A stretch of 64,000 nucleotides of DNA from Inia geoffrensis (lineage: Eukaryota; Chordata; Mammalia; Artiodactyla; Iniidae): contig CM070913.1 of assembly GCA_036417435.1 (NCBI GenBank), positions 17,948,680 through 18,012,679 on the forward strand, written 5' to 3'. The translations under genes and the position numbers were made by a program. Positions 11,762-24,486 of this stretch are shown piece after piece (the stretch's first letter is position 1; the number at the start of each line of letters is the position of its first letter). The notes beneath the pieces were generated by a model that did no database searches, was not told the DNA's origin, and saw only the letters and a list, made by a program, of their open reading frames with translations.

Positions 11762-11952
11762 GGCACGCAGGCCTCTCACTGTCGTGGCCTCTCCCATTGC
11801 AGAGCACAGGCTCCGGACGTGCAGGCCCAGCGGCCATGGCTTCACAGGCCCAGCCGCTCCGCGGCATGTGGGATCTTTCCGGACCGGGACACGAACCTGT
11901 GTCCCCTGCATCGGCAGGCGGACTCTCAACCACTGCGCCACCAGGGAAGCCC
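11732..11952 (-). mobile_element. CHR-type SINE (short class)
   Basis: On the minus strand it begins 'gggcttccctggtggcgcag' and ends '...gcgtgccgc' plus a poly-A of about 28 (poly-T at 11732-11759). A short duplication, tatgct, flanks it (11726-11731 and 11953-11958). The tRNA-like head keeps A- and B-box-like segments. Several apparent open frames on both strands here are frames of the SINE and are not genes. Confidence 0.92.
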
Positions 11953-12154
11953 TATGCTATTTTGATACTAAAATGTCCTAGAGTTAACATAAAGAATCTG
12001 TTGTCAATTTCTCATCTGCATCCTCAGACACCATTGTAGGAATTATAAAACATCATCTAATTTGAAGTTAGGTGCTTTACATAGTGTGCTTAAAGAGAGG
12101 ATTTGAATGCTTTATCTATTCATTTTTATTCCTCTTTTGCAATTAATGAGCAGA

Positions 12155-12895
12155 CTTTTTACGAAGTGGTTTTGATTTGCATTTCGCTGATGATTAGTGA
12201 TATTGAGTCCTTTGTAATGTATCTGATGGCCATTTGTATGCCATCTTCAGAAAAAAATGTCTATTTAAGTGTTTTGCCACTTTAAATCAGTTTGTTTTCT
12301 TGCTATTGCGTTGTTTGAGTTCCTTCTGTATTTTGGATCTTAATTCCTCATCAGATGATGGTTTGCAAATATTGTCTCCCATTTCATGGGTTGTATTTTC
12401 ACTCTATTTTTTCTTTGTTGTGGAAAACTTTTTAGTTTGATGCAATTCAATTTGTCTATTTCTGCTTTTTTTACCTGTGCTTTTCAGGTCATACCCAAAA
12501 AATTATTGCCCAGACCAATGTCAAGAAGTTTTTTCCCTTAGTTTTTTTTCTCTATTAGTTTTATAGTTTCAGGTCTTACACTTAAAGCTTTAATCCATTG
12601 TGAGTTGATTTTTGTATATGGAGTGAGACAAGGGACCAATTACATTCTTCTGCATGTTATAAACCAGTTTTCCCGTTTATTAAAGGGACTGATATTTACC
12701 CATTGTGTGTTCTTGGCAACTCTGTTGAAGATCAATTAACCGTAAATGTATGGATTCCTTTCTGGGCTCTCTGTTTTATTTCATTGGTCTATATGTCTAT
12801 TTTTATGCCAGTCCCATCCTGCTTTATAGTATATCTTATAACAAGGTAGTGTGAAGCCTCCAACTTTATTGTTTTTGCTCAAGATTGCTTTGGCT
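12155..12895 (-). mobile_element. L1 ORF2/3' region, antisense, part 1
   Basis: The minus strand is L1: 'gcaaatcaaaaccacttcg' (reverse of 12160-12178) marks the ORF2 C-terminal block, and 'caataatttttt...gggtatgac' type sequence follows upstream. This is the 3' portion of one L1 that continues after the SINE at 12896-13101. Frames are destroyed. Confidence 0.85.
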
Positions 12896-13101
12896 GGGCT
12901 TCCCTGGTGGCACAGTGGTTGAGAGTCCGCCTGCCGATGCAGGGGACACGGGTTCGTGCCCCAGTCCAGAAAGATCCCACATGCCGCGGAGCGGCTGGGC
13001 CTGTGAAGCCATGGCCGCTGAGTCTGTGTGTCCGGAGCCTATGCTCTGCAACGGGAGAAGCCACAACAGTGAGAGGCCCACGTACCGCAAAAAAAAAGAA
13101 A
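12896..13101 (+). mobile_element. CHR-type SINE inserted into L1
   Basis: A complete short-class SINE runs from 'gggcttccctggtggcacag' to 'cacgtaccgc' plus an A-rich tail. It is bracketed by a perfect 15-bp target duplication, aagattgctttggct, at 12881-12895 and 13102-13116. Removing the element and one copy restores a continuous antisense L1, which fixes the insertion order. Confidence 0.95.
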
Positions 13102-14240
13102 AAGATTGCTTTGGCTATTCGTGGCCTTTTGTGGTCCATATGAATTTTAGGATTGTTTTTTTCTGTTTTTGTGAAAAATGCTATTGGAATTTTTGATAAG
13201 CAAGCATCGGATCTGTAGATCACTTTCAGTAGTATGGATATTTTAAGAATATTAATTCTGTGGTCCATGAACATGAATTATCTTTCCACTTATTTGTGTC
13301 TCCTTAAGTTCTTTCAACAATGTTTTACGGTTTTTGGTATAGAGATTTTTCACCACATTGGTTAAATTTATTTCTAAGTATTTTACTGTTTTTGATGCTA
13401 TTGTGAATGAGATTGTTTCCTTTATTTCTCTTTTAGATAGGTCATTTTTAGTGTATAGAAACAAAACTGATTTTTTTTATTGATTTTGTATCCTGCAACT
13501 TTACTGAATTCATTTATTAATTCTAACAGCTTTTTGGTGGACTCCTTAGGGTTTTCTATGTATAAGATCATATCATCTGCAAACAGACACAGTTTTACTT
13601 TCTCCTTTCCAATTTGGATATCTTTTTTGTTCCTTTTCTTGTATAGTTGTTCTAATTAGGACTTCCAATACTATATTGAAAAGAAATGGTGAGAGTGGGC
13701 CTCCATATCTTGTTCAACTCTTCCTCATTGAGTATGATGTTAGCTATGAGCTTATCATATATGACCTTTATTATATTGAGGAACACTTCTTCTATACCTA
13801 ATTTGTTGAGAGTTTTTTATCATGAAAGGATGTTGAATTTTTTCAGATGCTTTTGCTGAATTTATTGAGAGGATCATATGATTTTTATCCTTCATTCTAT
13901 TAATGTGGTGAATCACATTTATTGATTTGCATATGTTGAATCCCTCTTGCATTTCAGGAGTAAGTCCTACTTGATCATGATGTATGATCCTTTAAATGTG
14001 CTGTTGAATTTGGTTTTCTAGTATTTTGTTGGGAATTTTGCATCTGTGTTCACCAGGGGTAGTGGCCTGCAATATTTTTATTGTAGAGTCCATGTCTGGC
14101 TTTGGAATCACAGTAATGCTGACCTCGTAAAATGAGTTTAGCAGTGTTATCTCTACTTCAGTTTTTGGAAGAGTTTGAGAAGGATTGGTATTAATTCTTC
14201 TTTAAATGTTTGGTAGGATTTAACAATGAAGCCATATTAT
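13102..14240 (-). mobile_element. L1 ORF2 (RT region), antisense, part 2
   Basis: This continues the L1 of 12155-12895 towards its 5' end. On the minus strand it encodes a decayed reverse-transcriptase region. The polymerase motif FADDM is recognisable from the reverse complement of 'catatcatctgcaaac' at about 13569-13584. Homology ends near 14240 ('ggtaggatttaacaatgaag'), so the copy is 5'-truncated inside the RT domain. Confidence 0.85.
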
Positions 14241-14289
14241 TCATCTTGAAAATATTCTTGATGACAAAAGAAATATATTTCAAGGTAGA

Positions 14290-14746
14290 GCTGCTTAGTA
14301 TACTGATATGAGAGGTAAATAAGACCCACATGCAGAAGGGAAAAATGAGAGCCCCAATTTGCATAAAAATATGATAATACAGACTGTAACTTTATATGAT
14401 AGGCTTAACTTACATAGAAGGACAAAAACTATCATTCCAGATAGAATAAGTGTGAGAAACAAACCTATAAAAATTTTATAATTTATAGTATAAGTAATTT
14501 AAAATTTAAAAATATACAAACTCACAAAGCGTAAAGGAAAAATTGGTAAATTTTGCCATATTAAACGAGGAGTATCTATGCATCAAAAGATCCCACAGAG
14601 AAAGTATGCAGACATGATGGATAATCTGTAAGCTGGGAGAGAGTACATGCAAAAGTACAACTGATTAAGAATTTGACCTGAAATATACAAAGAGCTTTTT
14701 CAAGTCAACAATACAAAGACAAATAACTCGATTTAAATTATGCAAA
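14290..14746 (+). mobile_element. Ancient L1M fragment, part 1 (split by SINE)
   Basis: Diverged sense L1 ORF2 sequence ('catcaaaagatcccacagag', 'gaatttgacctgaaatatac', 'tcaagtcaacaatacaaaga'), with no frame remaining. It is interrupted by the SINE at 14747-15098 and resumes at 15099. Confidence 0.7.
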
Positions 14747-15098
14747 ATCGGCTTCTCTGGTGGTGCAGTGGTTAAAAATCTGCCTGCCGGTGCAGGGGAC
14801 ACAGGTTCAAGCCCTGGTCCGGGAAGATCCCACAGGTTGCGGAGCAACTAAGCCCGTGCACCACAACTACTGAGCCTGCACTCTAGAGCCCGCAAGCCAC
14901 AACTACTGAAGCCTGTGTGCCTAGAGCCTGTGCTCCACAACAAGAGAAGCCACCACAGTGAGAAGCCTGCACACCGCAACTAAAAGTAGCCTGCACTCGC
15001 TGCAACTAGAGAAAGCCTGTGCACAGCAATGAAGACCCAACGCAGCCAAAAATAAATATAAGTAAATAAATTTATAAAAATAAATAAATAAATAAATA
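14747..15098 (+). mobile_element. CHR-type SINE (long class) inserted into L1M
   Basis: The tRNA-like head 'ggcttctctggtggtgcagt' with B-box-like 'aggttcaagccc' is followed by the long-class body ('caactactgagcctgcactc', 'gaagacccaacgcagcca') and an (AAAT)n tail. The flanks atgcaaa (14740-14746 and 15099-15105), extendable to 12 bases with one mismatch, mark the duplicated target. The host L1 reads through once the element is removed. Confidence 0.9.
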
Positions 15099-15895
15099 AT
15101 GCAAAGTTATGAACAAGCACTTCACAGAAAAGAACACAGAAAAGGGCAAACGTCAACTGTCAGCTCATGAAATTGCCAATTGCAACAACTACCAGATATT
15201 GTTTTACACCTAACAAAATAATAACAGGTAAAACTTGACAAAGTGTAAGTGATGATGGGTAGCAACCTGAACTTTTATACAAACTTTTGGGATGATAAAT
15301 TTTTACATTTGACATTATCTAGCAAGGTTGAAGATGTCTCAAATCCATAGCTCAGCAATTCTACTCCTGGGTTTAGAGAAATTCTTGTATATGTGTTTCC
15401 AAAGCTGTGGACAAGACAGTTCATAGCAGTGTTATTCCTAATAGTTCCTAACTGGAAATAACTGAAATATTATTCATTGTAGAATGAATACATTATGGAC
15501 AACATATATAATATCATAATGTAGAATGGTGAAATTAAATGCAGCCATGCTGAATACCACGGCTGGCTCTCTGGAAAATAATACTGAATAGAAATACAAG
15601 TTGAAGGATACCTATGACATTACTCCATTTATATAAATTTCAAAACCATACAAAAATAAACAACATTTTGTCCGGGGGAAAAAACATGTTAAACAGTTTT
15701 TAAAATCACAGAAATAACTAACACAAAATTCATGGTGGTGGTTACCTCTGAGAGGAAAGGAAGAGATGGATTCTGGGATACTCGGATGGTATCTAATTAT
15801 TGGAAGCATTTTCATTCTTAAACTGCGTCAAAGGTACATGAAAATTAGGCACATATTTTATAAATATCATATTTTACTAAACATCTAATAAAATG
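15099..15895 (+). mobile_element. Ancient L1M fragment, part 2
   Basis: Continues the L1M of 14290-14746. 'gaacaagcacttcacagaaa' directly follows the duplicated target, then 'cagcaattctactcctgggt', 'gacagttcatagcagtgtta' and a diverged 3' UTR to about 15895. A minus-strand open frame here (15612-15815) is incidental. Confidence 0.7.
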
Positions 15896-17869
15896 CTTTT
15901 AGAGCTATATTAGAAGAAAATTTATTTAAGAAAGTTGTAAATCTCAGTTTGAAAGAGTTTTTACCCCAAGGGAAAAAAAAAGTCATGTAGCAGTTGACAC
16001 CAAGTTATATCCTAGATAAATTACTTAAATGATGGAAAAAGAAAAACAGTATTTTATGCAGAAAGTGCTAGTCAGCTCCAAGGGCAAAATTCCAATTGAC
16101 ATCATCTTTTTCCATAGGAACATCCAGTGTTGGAATACTTTAGAGTAATATGTACAAAATACTGAATAAAAGATAATATGCTTCAAGAGTATTATATAGA
16201 AACAAGGCTTAATACAATATAAAGAAAAAATGCATAAGTTTTGAAGTATAAAAGAACCTGTAGAATCTAATTATTATGAATATTGCTTAAAAATATCATT
16301 TGATGACGACACCCAGCCATCCATGATATGAATCAAATAATAACTGCAATAACTGACAAGCTTTGGCCAAAAAAAAAAAAAAAAAAAGACAAGTATTTAG
16401 TACTAAATCCATTTGAATATGAACGTAAGAGGAAATGTCTGTGAAATGTGTTACAGTATAAATTTGACAAACCTTAATATAAAAAATAATATGATAAAGT
16501 TAAGAGATTTGGGGAAATTGAGAGTAAAAGTGAAAAAGTAAAATTTCTCATCATTTTTAGGGAGGAATAAATAGTGTCTAAAATTCAAACATGTATTTAA
16601 AAATGGTAATTCCAACTTTGCAGTGTTTGTCATAATCATTTTTCATTACCTTAGTGGAATCTTTTAGGAAATAATTTATTTTCTGTGTAAAACATTTGTC
16701 AAAAGTTCTAGTTTCTTCTGTTTTATTTCATAATTCTTTTATTATTTTAAATTTGATGAAATAAAATTCAGGTTTTATAAACTAAGATATCTGTAAAGTA
16801 TCATTACAATGTTTTTTACAAAATATTTCCTAATTCTTGTTCTATCTGCATATACATAGAACTAATTTTAAAAAGTATATATTATTTAAGGTACTTCTTT
16901 CTGAATGGTGGGATTTGTGAGTTTCTCTTTCTCTGTTTTTACCCTAGCTCTATTAAGTAATATTTTTAAAAGTGGATATCATCTTTGCATAAGCAATAGT
17001 CACACTTTAAAAGGAGCATACATTTTGACCCAATAATTCTTTTAGGAATCTATCTTACAGGTTTTTTCACTGAACACAATTTCAAAAAGAATTCCAAAAT
17101 GTTTACTTGTTTCTGGTGAGGCCACCCTGCCTGTTCCACCATCACCCCTATAGTCCTGTGCTATCCTAATATGAAACAAAACACATTACAGGAAAAGAAA
17201 AGTACAGACCATCATTCCTAAGAAAGGGGGACTATGTGAGAAATAATTATGTGCATTTACTAGTAGAACGTTCACACCATGTCCTACCTTTCTGTTTGCA
17301 TCTGCTCAATAAGAAGTACATGCTTTCTAGATATTCCTCCTCATTCCTATTCTAACCCCCATGTAGCCCCATACATCCCTTCATCTATTCATATTTCATC
17401 CTCTCTCTTATTCACACAAACCTTTCCACTGTATACTCAGCAACTCATAGTCAAGTCATCAGCAACATCTGTTTCCTCAATATCTCTACTGAAAGTTCTT
17501 GCTATAATTGAAATCTGTTTCTTTCCTAGAGATATAGTTAGTCCTGCAGACTTCTCAAATAATAACACTTTTCTCTCAAACACATCTTATACCATGCATC
17601 CTGGATGGGGGCATCTCATTGTCATTTCTAGATCATTCTATAAACAACAAATTCCCCTGAAGCCAATGGAATCAGATTTCTCCACCTACTCCTCAATCTT
17701 GATTCAATGATTAATTTTTTTCCAAGCTAGTCTCCTTCTTCCCTTAAAGATATTAGCACTGTTTCATTGCTTTTCTTCTCACCATTTTTCTAGTCCTAAT
17801 TCTAAATGACTCAGCAGTCATTTAGATCCGATGGCTTCACTTGTGAATTATAACAGTCATTTAACAAGC
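15896..17869. other. Unassigned AT-rich stretch
   Basis: No gene or named repeat was recognised. It contains an A run at about 16371-16387. A plus-strand open frame of 143 codons (17279-17710) is rich in Ser, Ile and Pro, shows no motif I know, and has no obvious splice or promoter context. I treat it as chance or decayed repeat sequence. Confidence 0.4.
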
Positions 17870-20225
17870 TTTCTCAAACTCTTCCAACAAGGTATTCTAA
17901 ACCTTATCCTACAAATTCAACATTACCCTGATACTAAAGCCAGGCAAAGACACTGCAAGAAAAGGAAACTACAGACCAATATCCCTTGTGTATATTGGTG
18001 CAAAAACCCTCAACAAGATACTACTAAACCAAATTCAATAGCACATTAAAGGATCATACACTCTGACCAAATGAGATTTATTCTTGGAATCCAAGGATGG
18101 TTCAATATACAAAAATTAATCAATGTAATACACAATATTAACAGAATGAAGAACAAAACCCACATGATCATCTCGATGGATGCATAAAAAGCATTTGACA
18201 AAATTTAACACCTTTTCATGATAAAAACACATCATAAACTAGGAATAGAAGGAAACTGCCTCTACATAATAAAGGCTATATATGAAAACCAACAGCTAAT
18301 GTTATAGTCAATGGTAAAAGACTGAAAGCTTTTCCTCTGAGATTAGGAATAAGATCAAAACATCCTCCTTTGCAGCTTCTATTCAACATAATATTAAAAT
18401 TTCTAGCCACAGCAATTAGGTAAGAAAAAGAAATAAGACATTTACATCAGAAAAGAATAAGTTAGATTATCGTTGTTTGCAGATGACATGACCCATAGAA
18501 AACCATAAAGATTACATAAGTTAAAAACTTTTAAAACTAATAAACTAATTCCACAAAATTGTAGGATAAAAAAAATCAATGCACAAAATCTGGTTTTTTA
18601 TACACTAACAATGAACAATGCGAAAAGGGAATTAAGAAAAATAATTCCATTTACAATAGCATCAAAAAAAATAAAATACATAAGAGTAAACTTAATTAAG
18701 GAAGCGGAAGACTTGTACTCTGGAAACTATAAAATGTTCCTAAGGGAAATTAAGATGACACAAATAAATGGAAACACATCCCATGTTCATAGATTGGAAG
18801 ACTTAATATTGTTAAGATGCCAATACTACCCCAAAAGGTCTACAGATTCAATACAGTCCCTATCAATATCCCAACATTTCTTGCAGACATAGAAAAATTT
18901 ATCCTAAAATTCACATGGAATATTAAAGGACCCGAGGTAGCCAAAAGATTCCTAAAAAAAACAATAAATGAATTTGGAGGTCTCACATTTCCTGATTTCA
19001 AACCTACTACAAATCTACAGTAATAAAAGCAATATAGTATTCACATGAAGACAGACAAATAGACCAATAGAATAGAATAAAGAACCCAGAAATACCCTTG
19101 AATATACGATGAAATAATTTTCAACAAGAGTACCAAGATCATCCAGTGAGTAAATGGCAGTATGTTCAACAATTGTGTTGGGAAAACATATCCACATGCA
19201 AAAAATCTTTTTTTACACCATATACAAAACTTAACTCAAAGTGTATCTAAAGATCCAAGCATGATAGATAAAACTGTAAGACTCTCAGAAGGAAACATAG
19301 GAGAAAAGCTTTATGGCATTGAATTTGGCAGCAATTTCTTGGATGTGACACCGAAAGCATAGGCAACAAAAGAAGAAATAGGTAAATTGAACCTCATCAA
19401 AATTAAAAACTTTATACATCAAAGCATATTATTAACTGAATGAAAAAGCAATCCATGGAATGGAAAAAATACTTGCAAATCATATAACTGTTAAGGCATA
19501 ATATCAAGAATATATATAAAGAACTCCTACAGCTCAACAATTTAAAAAGCCTGATTTAAAAAATTGAACATGCAAATCAAAATCAAAATGAGATACTACT
19601 TCACACCTATTAGAATGGCTATTACTAAAAAACAAACTGGAATTGACAAATGTTAGTGAAAATGTGGAGAAATTGGAACTCTTGTGCACTGGTGATGGAA
19701 ATGTAAAATGGCACAGCCTTTGTGAAAAACACTATGATGGCTCCTCAAAAATTAAACCTAGAATTACCATATGATCCAGCAATTTCACTTCTGACTATAC
19801 ACCTAAAAAAGTGAAAGCAGAGACTCAAAACAGATATTTGTACATCCATGTTAATAACAGCACTACTCAAAATAGCCAAAAGGTAAAAACAAGCCAAATG
19901 TCCATTAAGGGGTGAGTGTATAAACAAAGTCTAGTGTATACATACAGTAGAATATTATTCACCCCTAAAAACGAATGAAATTCTGACACATGCCACAACA
20001 TAGATGAACCTTGAAGACATTATGCTAAGTGAACTAAGCCAGACACAGAAGGAAAAATATTTTGTATAATTTTGCTTTTATGAGTAATCAGAATTTTTTA
20101 GAGTAATCAAATTGATACAGACAGAAACTAGAAAGGTGATTACCAGGATCTGGAGGGAGGGGGAAATGATGGGTTATAGTTTAATGGGTACAGAGTTTCA
20201 GTTTGGGAATTTAGAATCTAGCCTG
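17870..20225 (+). mobile_element. 5'-truncated L1 (ORF2 from RT domain to near 3' end)
   Basis: Sense L1 starting in the RT domain ('ctaaagccaggcaaagacac', 'aaactacagaccaatatccc'). The catalytic motif appears at 18477-18497 ('ttgtttgcagatgacatgac', reading FADDM). The thumb/C-terminal region follows ('aatagcatcaaaaaaaat', 'aaattcacatggaatattaa') and then the zinc-knuckle end. The longest surviving frames (18611-18892, 18817-19023) are ORF2 remnants. Multiple stops and frameshifts make it inert. It stops in the 3' UTR without a clear poly-A tail. Confidence 0.9.
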
Positions 20226-21884
20226 GAAGAGAAATTAATTACAAAGGTGTACCCTGACATTGTCCTGATATTTTTATGCTTCATATATATGAACTCCTTT
20301 CTTTTCTGAAGACGGATCTTTGTTGTCCCATAATGGACTATTCTTTAGCCTGTTTTATTAGCAAAGCATGTCTTTATAAGGTTGTAGTTATATAGCGTAA
20401 ACCATGACAATCGGTTTCTATGCACAATGACAATCTTGACCCAAGTATTGCTGAATGTGTAGAATATAGAGATACACCAAATAGCCTTGGAACCTTCTCT
20501 CTTTTGAACTAGTGAATTTTTGTACAAGCTAAAACTAATTCTAGAAAATACCTCTATTTTTTTTCTAGGATGAGGACATCTTCTGTAAGTAGTTCATGTT
20601 TTCCTGTTTTAAAATTGTGTTTATTATGATCCTATTCACTGCTGATTTGTGGGCTTTTTTAGGAGAGTAATACAAAAGAAAGATGTTTTTTAAAGAAAAC
20701 AATGATTATTTAAGGAAGGTGCTTTAATGTGGGGTCAAAGTACTATTTTACAGTATTAGTTATTTCTTTATGAGAGGTTCTCTATATGGGCTCCATTCAT
20801 TTATAGCTATGTATATACAACTATATATATAATCATATATGTCTAAAATTATAGTGCCCTGAAAATGTTGCCATGTTTCTTTATGTGATCTCTATTTATG
20901 GTTTTCTAAGAGAAAAAACTTTTAATCAAATCAGTCAGTCCTTTTTCTGTTTAACCATATGCTTATCCCTGCTGGAAATAATATATGCAGTGGAAACCCA
21001 CCGATACTCATCAACCAAAAATATTTTAGTCAGTTTTCTCTTTGTAACCAGATGAAGTTGAAAGTCATTGTAGATGGCTTGGAGCGTGTTATTAGGTATT
21101 TTAGTGCTGCCTGACTTTCTGAAACTCCAAACACTTCTAATGATTAAAACCATTTTACATAATAAGAGGCTTTGTGGTGAAAATGATTGACTAGTTGCTA
21201 TCTGCAAACAGCAATTTATAACCAGAAGGGGCTCTAAGATTCTGAAAATAATTGGTAGCTCATTATTTGGATTAAATTGCTGAATTTAGCTTTTCATTTA
21301 AGTTTTAGCAAAACCACATTTACCAACTCTTGGGATAGGCTTGGTAAATGAGTACTCTCCCTCAGATCACTCTTCCAAAATGACAGAATGACAGTGGAGC
21401 TATAACTGGGTAAAGGTGACAAGGCTTAATAATGCAATTAACTAAAACAGTACTCAATAGCAAGGAGGTGTGCTCCCATCTTCAAAGGGATATCTTTGCC
21501 TTAAAACGTCCTTACAGGTGGTTCAAGTACTAGTTCGATATAAAGGTGTTATTTGCAGCTTGATACTGAACTAGCACAAAGTATGACTCCAGTAAAACCC
21601 ACTTTGCTCTCTGCAGTCCCATGGCCAGAATCATCCTATATTGCACCCAGCCTTTAATAATTACAATCTGTAAATTAAATGTGGGCGGAGACATCTAACA
21701 GAAGTGCTACTGCTACTGCAGTAGAGCTGCTGCTCAGAACGTGGGGTTACACTGCTCGTGGGGTTCTCTGTCATCCTACATGAAGGACAACATCTGTGGT
21801 TGTGTATAAAAGGTCCCGTGATTCCAACACAGAAAGAAATGTTCAATATGTCCAGCCCTATGCAGTATGTCCAGGCCTAACCCA
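20226..21884. other. Unassigned stretch with a microexon-like motif
   Basis: No named repeat or gene was recognised. At 20552-20590 a pyrimidine tract and 'tag' are followed by 16 bases and then 'gtaagt', a microexon-like arrangement described under findings. There is a TATA-like 'gtataaaagg' near 21803 without further promoter support. Confidence 0.35.
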
Positions 21885-22045
21885 ATTATAATCTTTGTAC
21901 TAACACTATGAGGAGAGCTTTATTATTCCCAGTTTAGACATGAGGACCCTGATCTTCACAGCTAAATCGGCCAAACTATTGGGATTTTAAATTGGGATTA
22001 TTTGCCTGCAGTGTCTCCTGTCTTCCCACTTAACCATTCTGTCCT
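21885..22045 (-). repeat. MIR relic (antisense)
   Basis: Reversed MIR order: 'actatgaggagagctttatt', 'attcccagtttagacatgag', 'cttcacagctaaat', 'cttccacttaaccattctgt'-like at the end. Divergence is high. Confidence 0.5.
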
Positions 22046-24199
22046 TCTTAAAATATTTAGGTTTCCAAACAAAACAGATCTATCCTCTCTATGCTTCAAA
22101 GACAACATGTTAGTGGGTGATTTGGTGGTCTGGTTTTGCTCCAGTAGTTCCTAAGGGCTGAGATTGTCACGTGAATGAGCAGGTTGGCTTGTAGGCTCAG
22201 TAGGAAGGGTCTCTCTGAGCAGGCGTACAGCTTGTGAGGAGAGCAGAGACAAGCTCCTTGCTGTTATGATGTGATGTATTATTTCAGGGCAAATTTATGC
22301 CTCTCCTAGGGAGCATTCCAGAGTAATAATCTCTGACAAATGGCGATCCTATTATGCCTAGACTCCCCGAAAACTCCACCTGAATTTATTTTGCGTGTAA
22401 ATTACAGTGCTCCTGTTAAAGAAGAATCGCGTAGATGATGTTGCTTCATTCCTACTTATTAAGGGTAGAAAGAAAAAAATGTCATGATTTGTTAAGAACA
22501 TCTTCCAATTATTCTGTACTTTCCCCCAAGTATTAATTTTCTTGCAAGTGGATTTTAGGATCCTGGGCTCCCCTTCCATAAAAAAATGGGTATCATTGTG
22601 AAAGTTTATGTGACCAGGTCGTCCAAATAACCAGAGACAAATGTGAGTGGGCAAGCATAGCACACCAAAATAATACATTTCCATTTCTCACATTTTTAAA
22701 CCTTAGTAGCAACTTTATTTTTCTTTAATTTGGAGGGGAGGATAAATTTAGTTGCTGTGATTTATGTATAATTATTAATAACATGGCTTGTACTTTTACA
22801 TTCTCCATGGTCCTCATTCATGGTCTCTGTTCTCTCTGTAACTAGAATCTCCCCTAGTTGCTTCAGACTTTCAGTACTAAATCCAAGTTTGGTGTTCTTT
22901 CCCCTACCACTAACTGAAATGTCTCTGTGAAAATGATCATTTTGTTCTCTTTTTTTTTTTTATTAAAGACAAACTAAAATATGGAATTAAGAAAGTATAA
23001 ATTAGAATAAATCTCTTTTCACCTTTTCTCTGAATTGTTCTTTGAATAGCTTATCGGAGGCGGCGTCATTAAAAGTCTCATTAGTTGGGCAACACACATT
23101 TACCTCCCTGCATTCCCAAATAATTCTATATCACATACTCCTTCTATAGTTAGAATAATACCGGTAGTTTATAAATGGTTACTTACTGGTCTTGACTTGT
23201 TAAAAATCTAAATGAGTACCTGTATAAGAACGCCTTTTACAGAGAGAGCGTCTCAGTTTTTCTTGCAGTGTATCAGGAGATCTGAGTGTTGTCGAGCATG
23301 TGCCACCATGTCACTCTTTATTCTTGGAAAGACTCATTGTTTGTCCTGGCAAAACTCAGATTTTCTTTCTATGCTAGTTTTCTGGTTTTTGAAGGGACTG
23401 GGGTCATTTTTGGCATTTATTTAAAAGCTTAATTATTTATAAAATCAAATAGGATTTTGTTTTTATGAAAGTAGTTGATATTTAGTGTTATTGAAAAATT
23501 CATAGAGAAGGATTCTGCTTTGTTGGCCACATTGCATTTGTTCTTTCAGAAATGTGAAGAAAGCACCTAATGAATTTTTTTAAACGATAGTATATAGTGT
23601 ATTTCTATCTTTCTCATAGGTCTTCATTGTTAGTGGAGGATTCCTTGCCCCTAGGCAGAAACACCAACATAAATTCAAAGGGAGATAGATAGATAGACAG
23701 ATAGACAGATAGACAGACAGCTATTAATGTTCTATAGTACTGAAAGAATGAATACTGCCCTCTGGAGGCCACAAATAGAAACCGCAAACCAAGTGATTCT
23801 CCCATCTAACTGCGTATTTAATGCTACAAGTTTGAAAATAAACTGTCAAACTGTCATCTCTTACCTTTACAGTCAAGAATACCAAGGTAGTACAACCAAT
23901 ACAGCAGGGTTAGGTTGAATCTGAATTTCATCCCATTACACAGATTTTTGCGAGGTGATGAATTCTTTCCTTATTATTTATTCACTATGCCTTTCCCAGT
24001 TACCAAGGAGACAAAAAGAAATAAGTGACAAAGGAAAAGTGGAGGATGGGGTTGACAAAAAGCAAACTAATCTTCTTGTCTACTCACCCTCTATTTGAAA
24101 TATATATGACTTTGTACGTCAGATAATACTTTCTGTTTTCTTGCGTAAGATATGTGTGAAGTTTGTGAAGTGAAAGATGTGGTTAAAAATAGATGAAAA
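22046..24199. other. Unassigned stretch with a short GATA/GACA repeat
   Basis: No gene or named interspersed repeat was recognised. A T run lies at about 22951-22962 and a GATA/GACA microsatellite at 23684-23720. Open frames at 22358-22684 (minus), 23212-23424, 23614-23805 (minus) and 23727-23918 have no recognisable domain. Confidence 0.4.
23684..23720. repeat. (GATA)n(GACA)n microsatellite
   Basis: About nine imperfect tetranucleotide units change from GATA to GACA along the tract ('gatagatagatagacagata' and onward). Confidence 0.9.
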
Positions 24200-24204
24200 T
24201 GGAC

Positions 24205-24486
24205 TTCCCTGGTGGCGCAGTGGTTAAGAATCCGCATGCCAGTGCAGGGGACACAGGTTCAAGCCCTGGTCCAGGAAGATCCCACGTGCCGCGGAGCAAC
24301 TAAGCCGGTGTGCCACAACTACTGAGCCTGCGCTCTAGAGCCCGGTGCTCCGCAACAAGAGAAGCCACCGCAATGAGAAGCCCGCGCACTGCCATGAAGA
24401 GTAGCCCCCGCTCTCCGCAACTAGAGAAAGCCCGCAGGCAGCAACAAAGACCCAACACAGCCATAAATTTAAAAAAAAGAAAAAAA
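24205..24486 (+). mobile_element. CHR-type SINE (long class)
   Basis: The head 'gacttccctggtggcgcagt' and 'aggttcaagccc' B-box-like segment are followed by the long-class body with 'caactactgagcctgcgctc' and 'aaagacccaacacagccata', then an A-rich tail. It is shorter than its relative at 14747-15098 because part of the middle body is missing. No clear target duplication was found. Confidence 0.9.

Noticed and set aside
11676..12039. Clusters of overlapping 80-110 codon frames on both strands
   Set aside because: They arise from the CHR SINE body and recur, with similar translations, at every SINE in the window.
12896..12970. Functional tRNA gene
   Set aside because: The A- and B-box-like segments belong to the tRNA-derived head of a SINE with poly-A tail and target duplication. 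There is no tRNA cloverleaf.
17279..17710. 143-codon plus-strand open frame
   Set aside because: Low-complexity Ser/Ile-rich composition, no motif, no splice or promoter context. Treated as chance.
17870..20225. Potentially active L1 reverse transcriptase
   Set aside because: The FADDM motif survives, but the copy is 5'-truncated and the ORF2 frame is broken by many stops and shifts.
21695..21735. Short palindromic run around 'ctgctactgcagtagagctg'
   Set aside because: The inverted repeat is short and imperfect, with nothing around it to suggest a structured RNA or regulatory site.
21795..21815. TATA-box-like 'gtataaaagg'
   Set aside because: No CpG-rich context, initiator or downstream gene was found. 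A single TATA-like match is expected by chance in AT-rich DNA.
23684..23720. CRISPR-like array
   Set aside because: A tetranucleotide microsatellite with no unique spacers, in a mammalian genome.
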